In this document: positions 15,808 through 23,641 of the stretch, piece by piece
Layout of the letters: the number at the start of each line of letters is the position of its first letter
How positions within the stretch are numbered: the first letter of the stretch is position 1
From: Anaerolineae bacterium
Lineage (GTDB): Bacteria > Chloroflexota > Anaerolineae > Anaerolineales > Anaerolineaceae
Reading direction: 5' to 3'
Length of the DNA stretch: 64,000 bases
Assembly: GCA_013178295.1 (NCBI GenBank)
Contig: JABLWW010000015.1
Coordinates: 25,934 to 89,933, forward strand
Made by a program: the position numbers and the translations under genes
Notes under the pieces: generated by a model
What the model was told of the DNA's origin: nothing
Databases searched by the model: none
The model's input: the letters and a program-made list of their open reading frames with translations, nothing else

Positions 15808-17100
15808 TTAGGGCAGCGGACATTCAAAATACATCCACGGCGAGAGGTCGCCATTGCGCCCGCTGCCATCCACCGCCCACACATTCCAGCGGTAGCCCCA
15901 GCCAGCCGTCAGATACTGCCCCACCGCTGCCGATGGATCGGGGAGCAGATCGTAGGGCGGCACGCTCTCCCACTGCCCGTTGTTGTTGCGCAGCAGCCCC
16001 ACGCGGTAGCCCTGAATCCCCAGCGGAGAATCAACCGGCGTCCAGCGCAGAACAACCCCCGAACAATCCGCCAGCTGCTGTGGGTTTGCCGCGTCGGTTG
16101 AACCGGGCTTAAGCGGCTGGGGGGCTGGCGGAGGAGGAGGCTGTGAGGTAATGGTCGGCGGCGGGGCAGGCGTGGTTGCCACAAATTCAGGCTGGGGAGT
16201 AACACAGCTTCCGCTGACCGAGACGCGCACGCTGCGCTCCTGTTTGCTGCCATCCGTCAGCGCGGCGCCCAGTGTATAGGTCTCGCTGGCGCACAAACAC
16301 ACCTGCTGCTGCCCCTCGGCTGCTACCTCCTTGCCCATCAGAAAGACGCGGCTGGCGTTGGTAACCTTCCAGCGCAGCGTGGTGCACGCGCCAGCGGCTA
16401 TCTGGGTGCTGTCTGCCCAGAATTCGACGGCACCGGTCGGCTGGGGAGGAATGGGCGTGGCAACGCAGCTGCCCGAAACCTGCACAGCCACCGAGCGGGC
16501 GTACTTTTCGCCATTGGCAAAGACAATCAGGTCATACTGCATATTGCTGCAGGGGCAAATCTCCTGGCTGCCCTCCGGCGGAACAGGGCTGCCGTTGAGG
16601 TCAATGCTCTGCGGGTTGGGGATGTTGACCTTCCAGCGCAGGGTGGTGCACTCGCCTGCGGCAAGCGTTGTGCGCTCAGCGCGCAATGACATATCATCCA
16701 GCGGCGGCTGGGGAGAGGGGGACACCTGCGGCGCAGGCTGCGCATCCACCGTCAGCGCCACCGCATCCGACATCATCCGCCCGCCCTCTGCCGTCAGCGC
16801 CTCAACGCTGATCAGATAGCGCCCGGCGCCCGGCGGCTGCCATGTCCCCTGCCCATAGAACAACCCCTGCGAGACCTGCTCCACCGTCAGCGCCGCACTC
16901 TGACTGCCGTTGACATACAGATTCATCTGCACCCCGCCGGGAGCAGAGGCATACGCCCCCACCACCACAGCCGTGCCGGGCGGGGCATGCGCGCCATCCA
17001 GGGGCACATCCACCCACACCGCCCGCTGCCCCAGCATCTGACGCTGACAGGCAGCCAGCAGCGCCAAAACCAACCACACGAGATAGCCTCTTGCGTTCAT
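15808..17100 (-). CDS. Lipoprotein with duplicated Ig-like domains
   Basis: 430 residues beginning MNARGYLVWLVLALLAAC with a LAAC lipobox. An Ig-like domain (about 25-125) is followed by two copies of a 75-residue module that share AAGxCTTLRWKV and end VSGSCV (about 140-215 and 225-300). Pro-rich linkers and a final FN3-like segment (PLGIQGYRVGLL) follow. It is the first gene of a two-gene unit with the 961-residue surface protein, so the two may form one surface complex. No catalytic residues were recognised. Confidence 0.74.
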   Translation of the reverse strand: MNARGYLVWLVLALLAACQRQMLGQRAVWVDVPLDGAHAPPGTAVVVGAYASAPGGVQMNLYVNGSQSAALTVEQVSQGLFYGQGTWQPPGAGRYLISVEALTAEGGRMMSDAVALTVDAQPAPQVSPSPQPPLDDMSLRAERTTLAAGECTTLRWKVNIPNPQSIDLNGSPVPPEGSQEICPCSNMQYDLIVFANGEKYARSVAVQVSGSCVATPIPPQPTGAVEFWADSTQIAAGACTTLRWKVTNASRVFLMGKEVAAEGQQQVCLCASETYTLGAALTDGSKQERSVRVSVSGSCVTPQPEFVATTPAPPPTITSQPPPPPAPQPLKPGSTDAANPQQLADCSGVVLRWTPVDSPLGIQGYRVGLLRNNNGQWESVPPYDLLPDPSAAVGQYLTAGWGYRWNVWAVDGSGRNGDLSPWMYFECPLP

Positions 17101-17361
17101 TGCGACCTCTCTGACAAAATATGTACCGGGGGCTGAAACGGTCTTACGCTGTGTTGCTCAACCGGCAGGTGTTGCAAGGCTTTTCGCTGGGCGGAGCGTT
17201 GCTGCGCGCCCGCCTTTCACGGCGTGTCTGTGGGATTTGTAACGGAGAAAAACACTGCTCCCCCTGTACCGCGCAATGCACTGTGCCCCGCAGACAGCTC
17301 CGCACCCCAAAAGCAACGTAAGGGCTTCTTTTTTTGAATATACTTCAAAATACGGCGCTGT

Positions 17362-17544
17362 TCAAGAGGGGCTGGCGGGGATAATTTTTTCGTCAGCATC
17401 CTCATGCTGGTGCGCGTGCTGATGACAGCCCGACAGCCCAAGCGGACACCCGCCGCACCCGTTAAACGCTCCGTCGGCACACTGTCCTATTTGCAAAAAC
17501 GCCGGGCGGTTTCTTTGCCCAAAATCTGACGTATAATTAACCAT
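17362..17544 (-). CDS. Possible small Cys/His-rich protein
   Basis: 60-codon frame in the 467-nt gap between divergent genes. The second half reads CADGAFNGCGGCPLGLSGC followed by HQHAHQHEDADEK, an arrangement of five Cys and four His suggestive of metal binding. No family was recognised and no promoter or ribosome-binding site is clear. It overlaps the promoter region of the aldo/keto reductase gene on the other strand. May be a real small protein, a remnant or chance. Nothing else was seen in 17101-17531. Confidence 0.3.
   Translation of the reverse strand: MVNYTSDFGQRNRPAFLQIGQCADGAFNGCGGCPLGLSGCHQHAHQHEDADEKIIPASPS
17532..17537 (+). promoter_or_regulatory. -10 box for the aldo/keto reductase operon
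   Basis: TATAAT 30 nt before the ATG, with AGGAGGACAG as ribosome-binding site directly before the gene. The -35 region is weak. Confidence 0.5.
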
Positions 17545-17567
17545 ATCTCACCCACAGGAGGACAGGC

Positions 17568-18557
17568 ATGGAATACACGCATCTGGGCAGGCTGGCGCTC
17601 AAGGTCAGCCGTCTGTGTTTGGGGACGATGAACTTCAACCCTCCGTTTGTCTCGGAAGCGGACAGCTTTGCCATCATGGATGCCGCCCTTGAGGCGGGCA
17701 TCAACTTTTTCGACACCGCCGATGTGTACGGCTTTTATTACAGCGAAAGCCAGAGCGGTCTGACCGAGGAAATCATCGGGCGCTGGCTGGCGCAGAACCC
17801 CGCCCGCCGCCGCCAGATTGTGCTGGCAACCAAAGTGTATGGCAAGATGGGCGCGGGCGTCAACGATCAGGGGCTGTCTGCCTATCACATCCGCCAGGCG
17901 TGCGAGGACAGCCTGCGGCGGCTGCAAACCGACCACATTGACCTGTATCAGATGCACCACGTTGACCGCAGCGCGCCTTGGGAAGAGGTGTGGCAGGCAA
18001 TGGAAACCCTCATCCAGCAGGGCAAGGTCATCTATGTGGGTAGCAGCAACTTTGGCGCCCGCCACATCGCCCGCGCCCAGTGCGCCGCAGTGCAGCGCAA
18101 CCTGCTGGGGCTGGTTTCGGAGCAGAGCCTCTACAACCTGATTGACCGCCACGTGGAGCTGGAAGTGCTGCCCGCCTGCCGCGAATATGGCATGGGGTTT
18201 TTGCCGTGGAGCCCGCTCAAATCGGGGATGCTGGCGGGCGTGCTGCAAAAATCGTCCGCACAGGGACGCCAAACGCTGGAAACGTGGATGCCGCAACTGA
18301 TCGAAAAGCGCCGCACCGCCCTGCAGGGCTATGAAGACCTGTGCCGCCAGATGGGCGAATCCCCTGCCGTGGTCGGGCTTGCCTGGCTGCTGCACCAGCC
18401 GGGCGTCACCGCCCCCATCATCGGACCGCGCAGCGTGGATCAGCTGCACAGCAGCCTGCGGGCTGTGCAATTGCAGCTTTCTGCGGAGACGCTGCAGCAG
18501 CTGGATGCGCTCTTCCCCGGACCGGGGGGAGAAGCGCCCGAAGCCTACGCCTGGTAA
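17568..18557 (+). CDS. Aldo/keto reductase
   Basis: 329-residue cytosolic NAD(P)H-dependent (beta/alpha)8 oxidoreductase. It starts MEYTHLGRLALKVSRLCLGT; the catalytic Asp and Tyr lie in FFDTADVYGF (about residue 45), a Lys in VLATKVYGK, and the His in LYQMHHVDR. The cofactor-binding end is APIIGPRSVDQLHSSL. Related to the YajO/general-stress AKR group; substrate unknown. RBS AGGAGG precedes the ATG. The glycerate kinase gene starts 5 nt after its stop, so both probably serve the same carbonyl/hydroxy-acid metabolism. Confidence 0.92.
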   Translation: MEYTHLGRLALKVSRLCLGTMNFNPPFVSEADSFAIMDAALEAGINFFDTADVYGFYYSESQSGLTEEIIGRWLAQNPARRRQIVLATKVYGKMGAGVNDQGLSAYHIRQACEDSLRRLQTDHIDLYQMHHVDRSAPWEEVWQAMETLIQQGKVIYVGSSNFGARHIARAQCAAVQRNLLGLVSEQSLYNLIDRHVELEVLPACREYGMGFLPWSPLKSGMLAGVLQKSSAQGRQTLETWMPQLIEKRRTALQGYEDLCRQMGESPAVVGLAWLLHQPGVTAPIIGPRSVDQLHSSLRAVQLQLSAETLQQLDALFPGPGGEAPEAYAW

Positions 18558-18562
18558 GCGCC

Positions 18563-19936
18563 GTGCCCCCTGCCCCCCCTGCAATCGACAGCCACACCGT
18601 GCGCACCTTTGGGCGCGGCGATGCCGCCGGGCGCATCCTCAAGGCGGCTCTGCAGGCGGTGGACCCATACCGCGCCGTGCAGAGCGCCCTGCATCTCTCC
18701 GGCAGCCAGCTGCACATCGGCTCGTGGTACTGCGACCTGCAGAGCATCCGCCGTGTGCTGGCATTGGCAGTGGGCAAAGCCGCCGCTCCCATGCTGGAGG
18801 CGGTCTGCGCGCTTCCCACCCTCCCCCTCCAGCGCGGCGTGCTGATCACCAAAGAAGGACATACCCCGCCGCAGCCCTGCCACCCGGCAGTGGAAATCTA
18901 CACGGGCGGGCACCCCGTCCCCGATGAACGCAGCCTGCGCGCTGCGGACGCGGTGCGCGACTTGCTTGCCGACTGCCGCCCCGATGACCTGCTGCTGTGT
19001 CTGATCTCCGGCGGCGGATCGGCTCTGCTCACCTCTCCGGCGGAGGGCATCCGCCTGGCAGACCTGCAAGAACTGACCGGGCTGCTGCTGCGCTGCGGCG
19101 CTACCATCCACGAGATCAACACCCTGCGCAAACACCTCGAAACGCTCAAAGGCGGCAACCTGGCGCGCCTGGCTGCCCCGGCACAGGTGGCGGCGCTCAT
19201 CCTCTCCGATGTGGTGGGCGACCCGCTGGAGGTGATCGCCTCCGGTCCGACCGTCCCCGACCCAACCACCTTTGGTGATGCGCTGGACATCCTCGAGCGC
19301 TACGCCCTGCGACCGCACACCCCACCCGCCATTCTGCAAAGGCTGGAAGAGGGACGCGCTGCCCTCCTCCCCGAAACGCCCAAACCCGGCGACCCGCTGT
19401 TTGCCAACGTCCACAACCAGGTGGTGGCAGGCAACCTGCACGCCGCCCGCGCCGCCCTCCAGCAGGCGCAAGCCGAGGGGTTTCATCCCCTGCTGATCAC
19501 CACCCACCTGCAGGGCGAAGCCCGTCATGCGGGGGCATTGATCGCCGCCATTGCCCGCCAAATCGCCTCCAGCGGCGAACCCGTCCCCCGTCCGGCGTGC
19601 GTTCTGCTGGGCGGAGAGACAACCGTTACCGTGCAGGGCGACGGGCTGGGCGGACGCAACCAGGAGGTGGCACTGGGAGCAGTCGAGGGGCTGGCTGGTC
19701 TGCCCAACACCCTGCTCATCTGCCTGGCAACCGACGGCGGCGATGGACCGACCGATGCCGCCGGGGCGGCTGTCAGCGGCGAGACGCTGGCGCGCGCCCG
19801 TCAGGCTGGCATGCGCCCGGCGGATTTTCTGCGCCGCAACGACGCCTATCACTTCTTTGATGCCCTGGGCGACCTGCTGCGCACCGCCCCCACCCGCACC
19901 AACGTCAACGACCTGGCACTGCTGCTGATGCCGTGA
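18563..19936 (+). CDS. Glycerate 2-kinase (GckA/MOFRL family)
   Basis: 457 residues, the family's normal length. The N-terminal domain contains VLALAVGKAAAPML and LLCLISGGGSALLTSP, a phosphate-binding glycine loop. The C-terminal MOFRL domain contains LLGGETTVTVQGDGLGGRNQ and CLATDGGDGPTDAAGA. It makes 2-phosphoglycerate from glycerate, feeding glycolysis. GTG at 18563 was chosen: it lies 5 nt after the upstream stop and gives full family length, whereas the open frame extending to 18341 reads inside the AKR gene. A second GTG about 12 codons in is possible. Confidence 0.88.
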   Translation: MPPAPPAIDSHTVRTFGRGDAAGRILKAALQAVDPYRAVQSALHLSGSQLHIGSWYCDLQSIRRVLALAVGKAAAPMLEAVCALPTLPLQRGVLITKEGHTPPQPCHPAVEIYTGGHPVPDERSLRAADAVRDLLADCRPDDLLLCLISGGGSALLTSPAEGIRLADLQELTGLLLRCGATIHEINTLRKHLETLKGGNLARLAAPAQVAALILSDVVGDPLEVIASGPTVPDPTTFGDALDILERYALRPHTPPAILQRLEEGRAALLPETPKPGDPLFANVHNQVVAGNLHAARAALQQAQAEGFHPLLITTHLQGEARHAGALIAAIARQIASSGEPVPRPACVLLGGETTVTVQGDGLGGRNQEVALGAVEGLAGLPNTLLICLATDGGDGPTDAAGAAVSGETLARARQAGMRPADFLRRNDAYHFFDALGDLLRTAPTRTNVNDLALLLMP

Positions 19937-19993
19937 ACAGACAGAATGCCCCGTATCGCCAGCGCCAGTTTTGCGTCTTATCATTAAACCGCA

Positions 19994-20551
19994 ATGGATG
20001 AGGATGCCCTCCTGCAAGCGGCGCGGCGGCTAGACCCCAGCGCGCTGACATTCATCTACGACCACTACAGCGCCGAACTGTATGCCTACGCCATGCGTCT
20101 GCTGGGTGACGCACAGCAGGCAGAAGACTGCCTTTCGGAGACGTTCACGCGCCTGCTGGCAAGCTTCAAAGCAGGAGGCGGACCGCGCCGCCACCTGCGC
20201 GCCTACCTCTACCGCGTGGCACATAACTGGGTTTGCGACCTATACCGCCGCCAGCCCGCCACACAAACACAATGGGACGTGCTGGAAGATGAGGATGAAC
20301 AAAACGACCACCAATACCAACTTTCCCCAAGCGATGCCGCCGAACTGCGCGACCTGCAAGCCCGCGCCCGCTCCGCCCTGCAGCGCCTTACCCCTGACCA
20401 GAGGCAGGTGGTGATGCTCAAATTTTTGCACGGCTGGGAAAACGAGGAGATCGCCGCGGCGCTCAACAAGCCCGTCGGCGCCGTCAAAGCCCTGCAACAC
20501 CGCGCCCTGGCTGCGCTCCAGCGGTTATTGAATTCCGGAGGTGATGCATGA
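19994..20551 (+). CDS. ECF-type RNA polymerase sigma factor
   Basis: 185 residues with sigma region 2 (DHYSAELYAYAMRLLGDAQQ, then AEDCLSETFTRLL) and region 4 (LTPDQRQVVMLKFLHGWENE, then EIAAALNKPVGAVKALQHRA). No region 1.1 or 3, as expected for group IV. It would direct polymerase to a small regulon. Its stop overlaps the next gene as ATGA; that gene encodes a membrane protein, the standard layout for an ECF factor and its regulator. Confidence 0.93.
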   Translation: MDEDALLQAARRLDPSALTFIYDHYSAELYAYAMRLLGDAQQAEDCLSETFTRLLASFKAGGGPRRHLRAYLYRVAHNWVCDLYRRQPATQTQWDVLEDEDEQNDHQYQLSPSDAAELRDLQARARSALQRLTPDQRQVVMLKFLHGWENEEIAAALNKPVGAVKALQHRALAALQRLLNSGGDA

Positions 20552-21738
20552 ACCCCAAAACCACTCCAAACCACCCGCAGGATGCCTGCCCCCCTGAGGT
20601 GGCAAAATACCTCGAGGCGCTGCGCGCCGTGCCCCCGCGCAACCCGCAGCTTGCGCAGCAAACGCGCCAGCAGTTTCTCGCACAGGTGCAGTCTTTGCAA
20701 ACACCCGTATCTCGCAGCGGCAATCTGCGTCCTATTCAGCAAAAGGGATTTCTTTCCCGAACATCTTTTTTGCTGTTTAGAAAGGAACGTTTTGCCATGA
20801 CCCTCATCACTACCCTGCTTACCCTGATTGCCCTGCTGGGAGGCATCACCGGCGGCACAGTCTATGCGGCGCAGTCCAGCCTGCCGCAGTCGCCGCTGTA
20901 TCCCGTCAAACTGGCAAGCGAGGCGCTTGTCTTGCAGCTGACCAGCGACCCCATCCAGCGGCTGGATTTGCTCGAGCAGCTTTCGGCAAGGCGGATGGAG
21001 GAAATCAACACCATGCTGCAACAGGGCGAACAGCCGCCCGAAGCCACGCTGGAACGCCTGCAAACCCACACGCGTGCCGCACTGCAAACCGCCGCCAGCC
21101 TTGACGATGCCCAGCTGCAGCCAGCGCTGGCAACGCTGGAACTGCGCCTGCAGGATCGTCTGCGGCAGATGGATCAGATCCGCACCTGTCTGGAAACGCC
21201 AGACGCCGCATGTCCCCAGCTGCATCAGAACCTGCCCCCCTCCCCGCAAGCCGTGCAGCGTATGGAGCAGGCGCAGAATGTCTTCCGCGCCCAGCTGCAA
21301 CTGGTGCAGGACGGACAGCAAAACACAGAGCGCTTCCGCCATCAGGTGCAGAACGGCATCCTCCCCACCCCCGCCGATACGCAGCCGCCCACCGACACCA
21401 CACCGCTGCCCGAAACGCCCCCTGCCGAACCAACTGCAGGCGGTGTAACGCCTGAAGCGTCTGCCGAGCCTGAAATCAACGCTTCGGCATCGCAGCAGCC
21501 ACAGCCCGCACTGCAAAATACTCCCAACGCCCAAGCCCCGCAGGGCGCTCCGACCGGCATCGCCCCCGGCGGACCACACCACACACCAACCGCCCAGCCG
21601 CCGCACGGCAGCAACCTCATCACCCCGCAAGCCGCTCAACAACAGCAGCAACAGCAACAGCAAGACCAGCAGCAAGACCAGCAGAACGCCCCGCAAGCCA
21701 ACCCCGGCGGCAACGGCAACGGCAACGGCAAAAAGTAA
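20548..21738 (+). CDS. DUF5667-type membrane protein, probable anti-sigma partner
   Basis: 396 residues. A cytosolic N-terminus of about 80 residues is followed by one membrane helix (LITTLLTLIALLGGITGGTV). Next comes a DUF5667-like extracytoplasmic helical domain (SSLPQSPLYPVKLASEALVL, then RLDLLEQLSARRMEEI). From about residue 275 the chain is a disordered Pro/Thr/Gln tail with a run of nine Gln near 364 and a GNGNGNGKK end. Overlap with the sigma gene suggests it holds or releases the sigma factor. No canonical zinc anti-sigma motif was seen. Confidence 0.75.
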   Translation: MNPKTTPNHPQDACPPEVAKYLEALRAVPPRNPQLAQQTRQQFLAQVQSLQTPVSRSGNLRPIQQKGFLSRTSFLLFRKERFAMTLITTLLTLIALLGGITGGTVYAAQSSLPQSPLYPVKLASEALVLQLTSDPIQRLDLLEQLSARRMEEINTMLQQGEQPPEATLERLQTHTRAALQTAASLDDAQLQPALATLELRLQDRLRQMDQIRTCLETPDAACPQLHQNLPPSPQAVQRMEQAQNVFRAQLQLVQDGQQNTERFRHQVQNGILPTPADTQPPTDTTPLPETPPAEPTAGGVTPEASAEPEINASASQQPQPALQNTPNAQAPQGAPTGIAPGGPHHTPTAQPPHGSNLITPQAAQQQQQQQQQDQQQDQQNAPQANPGGNGNGNGKK

Positions 21739-21761
21739 CCCCGCAACAGCTTTTATGAAAC

Positions 21762-21799
21762 CACAGCGGACGCAGAGCACGTGCTCTGCGTCCGCTGTG
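21762..21799. terminator. Perfect 38-nt palindrome between convergent genes
   Basis: CACAGCGGACGCAGAGCAC followed directly by its exact reverse complement (19+19, no spacer). It lies 24 nt after one stop codon and 28 nt before the other. No T tract on either side, so it is an atypical bidirectional terminator or RNA-stability element rather than a textbook one. Confidence 0.65.
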
Positions 21800-21826
21800 C
21801 ACAGCCTGACCACGCAACAACAAGGG

Positions 21827-22792
21827 TCAGCGCGCCGCGCCGTGCGCGCCGTCCGCCATCCACTGGCGGTACCACGCCAGCGTGGCTTTGACCGCCTGTT
21901 CGTGCGGGGTGGCAATATCGCCAAAGGTCTGGATAAAGGGCGAAGAATCAACCACAAACGGCTTCTCAAACTCGTACATCATCTCAACCGATTCACGGGC
22001 GGCAGGGATGAACAACCCGCCGAACGCCATCATCAGCCTGCTCATCACGCTGAAGCGCGGCGGCAAACCGGCTTCGTTAAAGAACAGGGTGAGCAGCTGC
22101 CGCTGGGTGAGCGTGGGCGGGTTCGGCACGTGCCAGGCTTTACCCAGCGCTTCCTGACGTTCGCCCAGGATTGCCAGCGCCTCGCCAAAGTCGCCGATGT
22201 AGGTGTAGGTGTGCGGCAGGTCAAGCGCACCGACCACCTCAGCGGGTTTCCCCTGCAGCAGGGGGAGGATGGCGCGCTCGCCCAGCATTGACCCAAGCAC
22301 CGCCGGACCGTAAAAATCTGCCCCGCGCCCCATGGCAACCTGCACCCGTCCGGCGCGGTGGGCTTCCAGCAGGGCGGCGCTCATCTCAGCCCGCACCCTG
22401 CCCTTGCGCGTGCGGGCGGCATGCGGCAGCCCCTCATGGATGACAGCGCCGTTGGTATCACCGTACATATACAGGTTCTCGCCGACAATCAGCTTGGCAC
22501 CGTTGGCGGCTGCGCCTTCGAGGATGGCGGCTTGCAGCGCCGGGAACTTCTCCACCCACTGATGATACGGCGGCTGGGCACACTGATAGACCACCGCCGC
22601 CCCGCGCGCTGCCTGACGGGTGAACTCCACCTGGTAAGCGTCGCCGGGCAGAATTTCCACCGTCTCGGGAATGCCCGCCGGGCGGCTGCCCGAGCGGTTG
22701 ATCATGCGCACCTGTTTGCCGCGCCGCAGCAGGGCGTGCACCACACTCTGCGCCAGCGGTCCGCTGCCAAAAACCACATTGAATTCAGACAT
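21827..22792 (-). CDS. NAD-dependent epimerase/dehydratase family protein (atypical SDR)
   Basis: 321 residues. The N-terminus MSEFNVVFGSGPLAQSVVHA is a Rossmann dinucleotide fold with GSGPLA in place of GxxGxxG. LIVGENLYMYGDTNG is the position of the SDR active site; the Tyr of MYG is present but a YxxxK motif is not obvious. DLPHTYTYIGDFGEALAIL is typical of extended SDR proteins. Substrate unknown. It lies 77 nt downstream of the TetR gene on the same strand and may share its promoter, so it is a candidate TetR target. Confidence 0.8.
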   Translation of the reverse strand: MSEFNVVFGSGPLAQSVVHALLRRGKQVRMINRSGSRPAGIPETVEILPGDAYQVEFTRQAARGAAVVYQCAQPPYHQWVEKFPALQAAILEGAAANGAKLIVGENLYMYGDTNGAVIHEGLPHAARTRKGRVRAEMSAALLEAHRAGRVQVAMGRGADFYGPAVLGSMLGERAILPLLQGKPAEVVGALDLPHTYTYIGDFGEALAILGERQEALGKAWHVPNPPTLTQRQLLTLFFNEAGLPPRFSVMSRLMMAFGGLFIPAARESVEMMYEFEKPFVVDSSPFIQTFGDIATPHEQAVKATLAWYRQWMADGAHGAAR

Positions 22793-22869
22793 TTTACACC
22801 TCTTTTATCTTGATAAATTGATCTAAAAACAAATCATTATGGATTAAGTCCGCTTTGCCACTGCGGCGG

Positions 22870-23532
22870 TCAAAGCAAATATTGAGCAGTCAGCGTCTGC
22901 AGCGCATGGCGGTAAAAAACTTCGGCATCGCGCAGGACGGGCGGGTATTGCCTGCCGATCTCATTGGAGACCATGCCGTGCACATAGCACCACAGGGTAA
23001 GGGCGGCAAACAGCACCTGCGGGTCAACCCCTTCGGCGTCAAACACGGCTGGCAGCGGCACGGGGGAGAGCGGGCGCAGCTTTCCGGCGGCATGGGCTTG
23101 CGCCAGCACCTGAATGAGAAGGCTCAGCCCGCGCTGCGCGGCAGGCATGGTGATCTCCAGCGGGGCATGATACCCGGCAATGGGCGTGCCAAAGATCAGC
23201 TGGTAGCGTTCGGGGTGCGCTACCGCCCAGGCGCGGTATGCCAGCCCCAAGGCGCACAACCGCCCGGCGTGGTCATGCGGCGTGGTGCCCTCCAGCGCCG
23301 CCGCCTGCCATGCGGCAAAAGAGGTAAACGCGTCCACGATAAGCGCCGTTACCAGCGCGTCGCGGTCGGGGTAGTAGCGGTAAATTGCCGGGGCGGTGAT
23401 GCCCAGCTGGCGGGCAATGGCGCGCAGGCTGAGCGCCGCGGCGCCCTCGGCGGCGATCTGCTGCCATGCCGTGTGGAGGATGCGCTCGTGCAGGTTGGGG
23501 ATTTGCCGCTCGCGGTGGGGTCTTGGACTCAT
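22870..23532 (-). CDS. TetR/AcrR-family transcriptional regulator
   Basis: 220 residues. The N-terminal HTH is clear: ILHTAWQQIAAEGAAALSLR, then AIARQLGITAPAIYRYYPDR and DALVTALI. The C-terminal ligand domain (QLIFGTPIAGYHAPLE, LWCYVHGMVSNEIG) resembles the WHG-type TetR C-terminal domain. It probably represses its own promoter through the duplicated 19-bp boxes at 23548-23591 and is released by an unknown small molecule. The SDR gene follows on the same strand. Confidence 0.92.
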   Translation of the reverse strand: MSPRPHRERQIPNLHERILHTAWQQIAAEGAAALSLRAIARQLGITAPAIYRYYPDRDALVTALIVDAFTSFAAWQAAALEGTTPHDHAGRLCALGLAYRAWAVAHPERYQLIFGTPIAGYHAPLEITMPAAQRGLSLLIQVLAQAHAAGKLRPLSPVPLPAVFDAEGVDPQVLFAALTLWCYVHGMVSNEIGRQYPPVLRDAEVFYRHALQTLTAQYLL

Positions 23533-23547
23533 GTTTGCCTCTCATAT

Positions 23548-23601
23548 AAATATACACTGTTTATTTAATAATAATTATACAGTGTTTATTTATTTTGTCA
23601 A
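23548..23601 (-). promoter_or_regulatory. tetR promoter with two 19-bp operator boxes
   Basis: On the minus strand TTGACA (23596-23601), 16-bp spacer, TATAAT (23574-23579). Two 19-bp boxes, 23548-23566 and 23573-23591, match at 17 of 19 positions and start 25 bp apart. One covers the spacer and -10 box and the other lies just after the start site. The boxes share the core AAATAAACA(C/G)TGTATA with AAATA/TATTT ends. They are likely TetR binding sites giving autorepression. Confidence 0.75.
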
Positions 23602-23641
23602 GGGGCAGTTTTGGGCGCGGCGGGCTTGCCAGAGAGCACTT

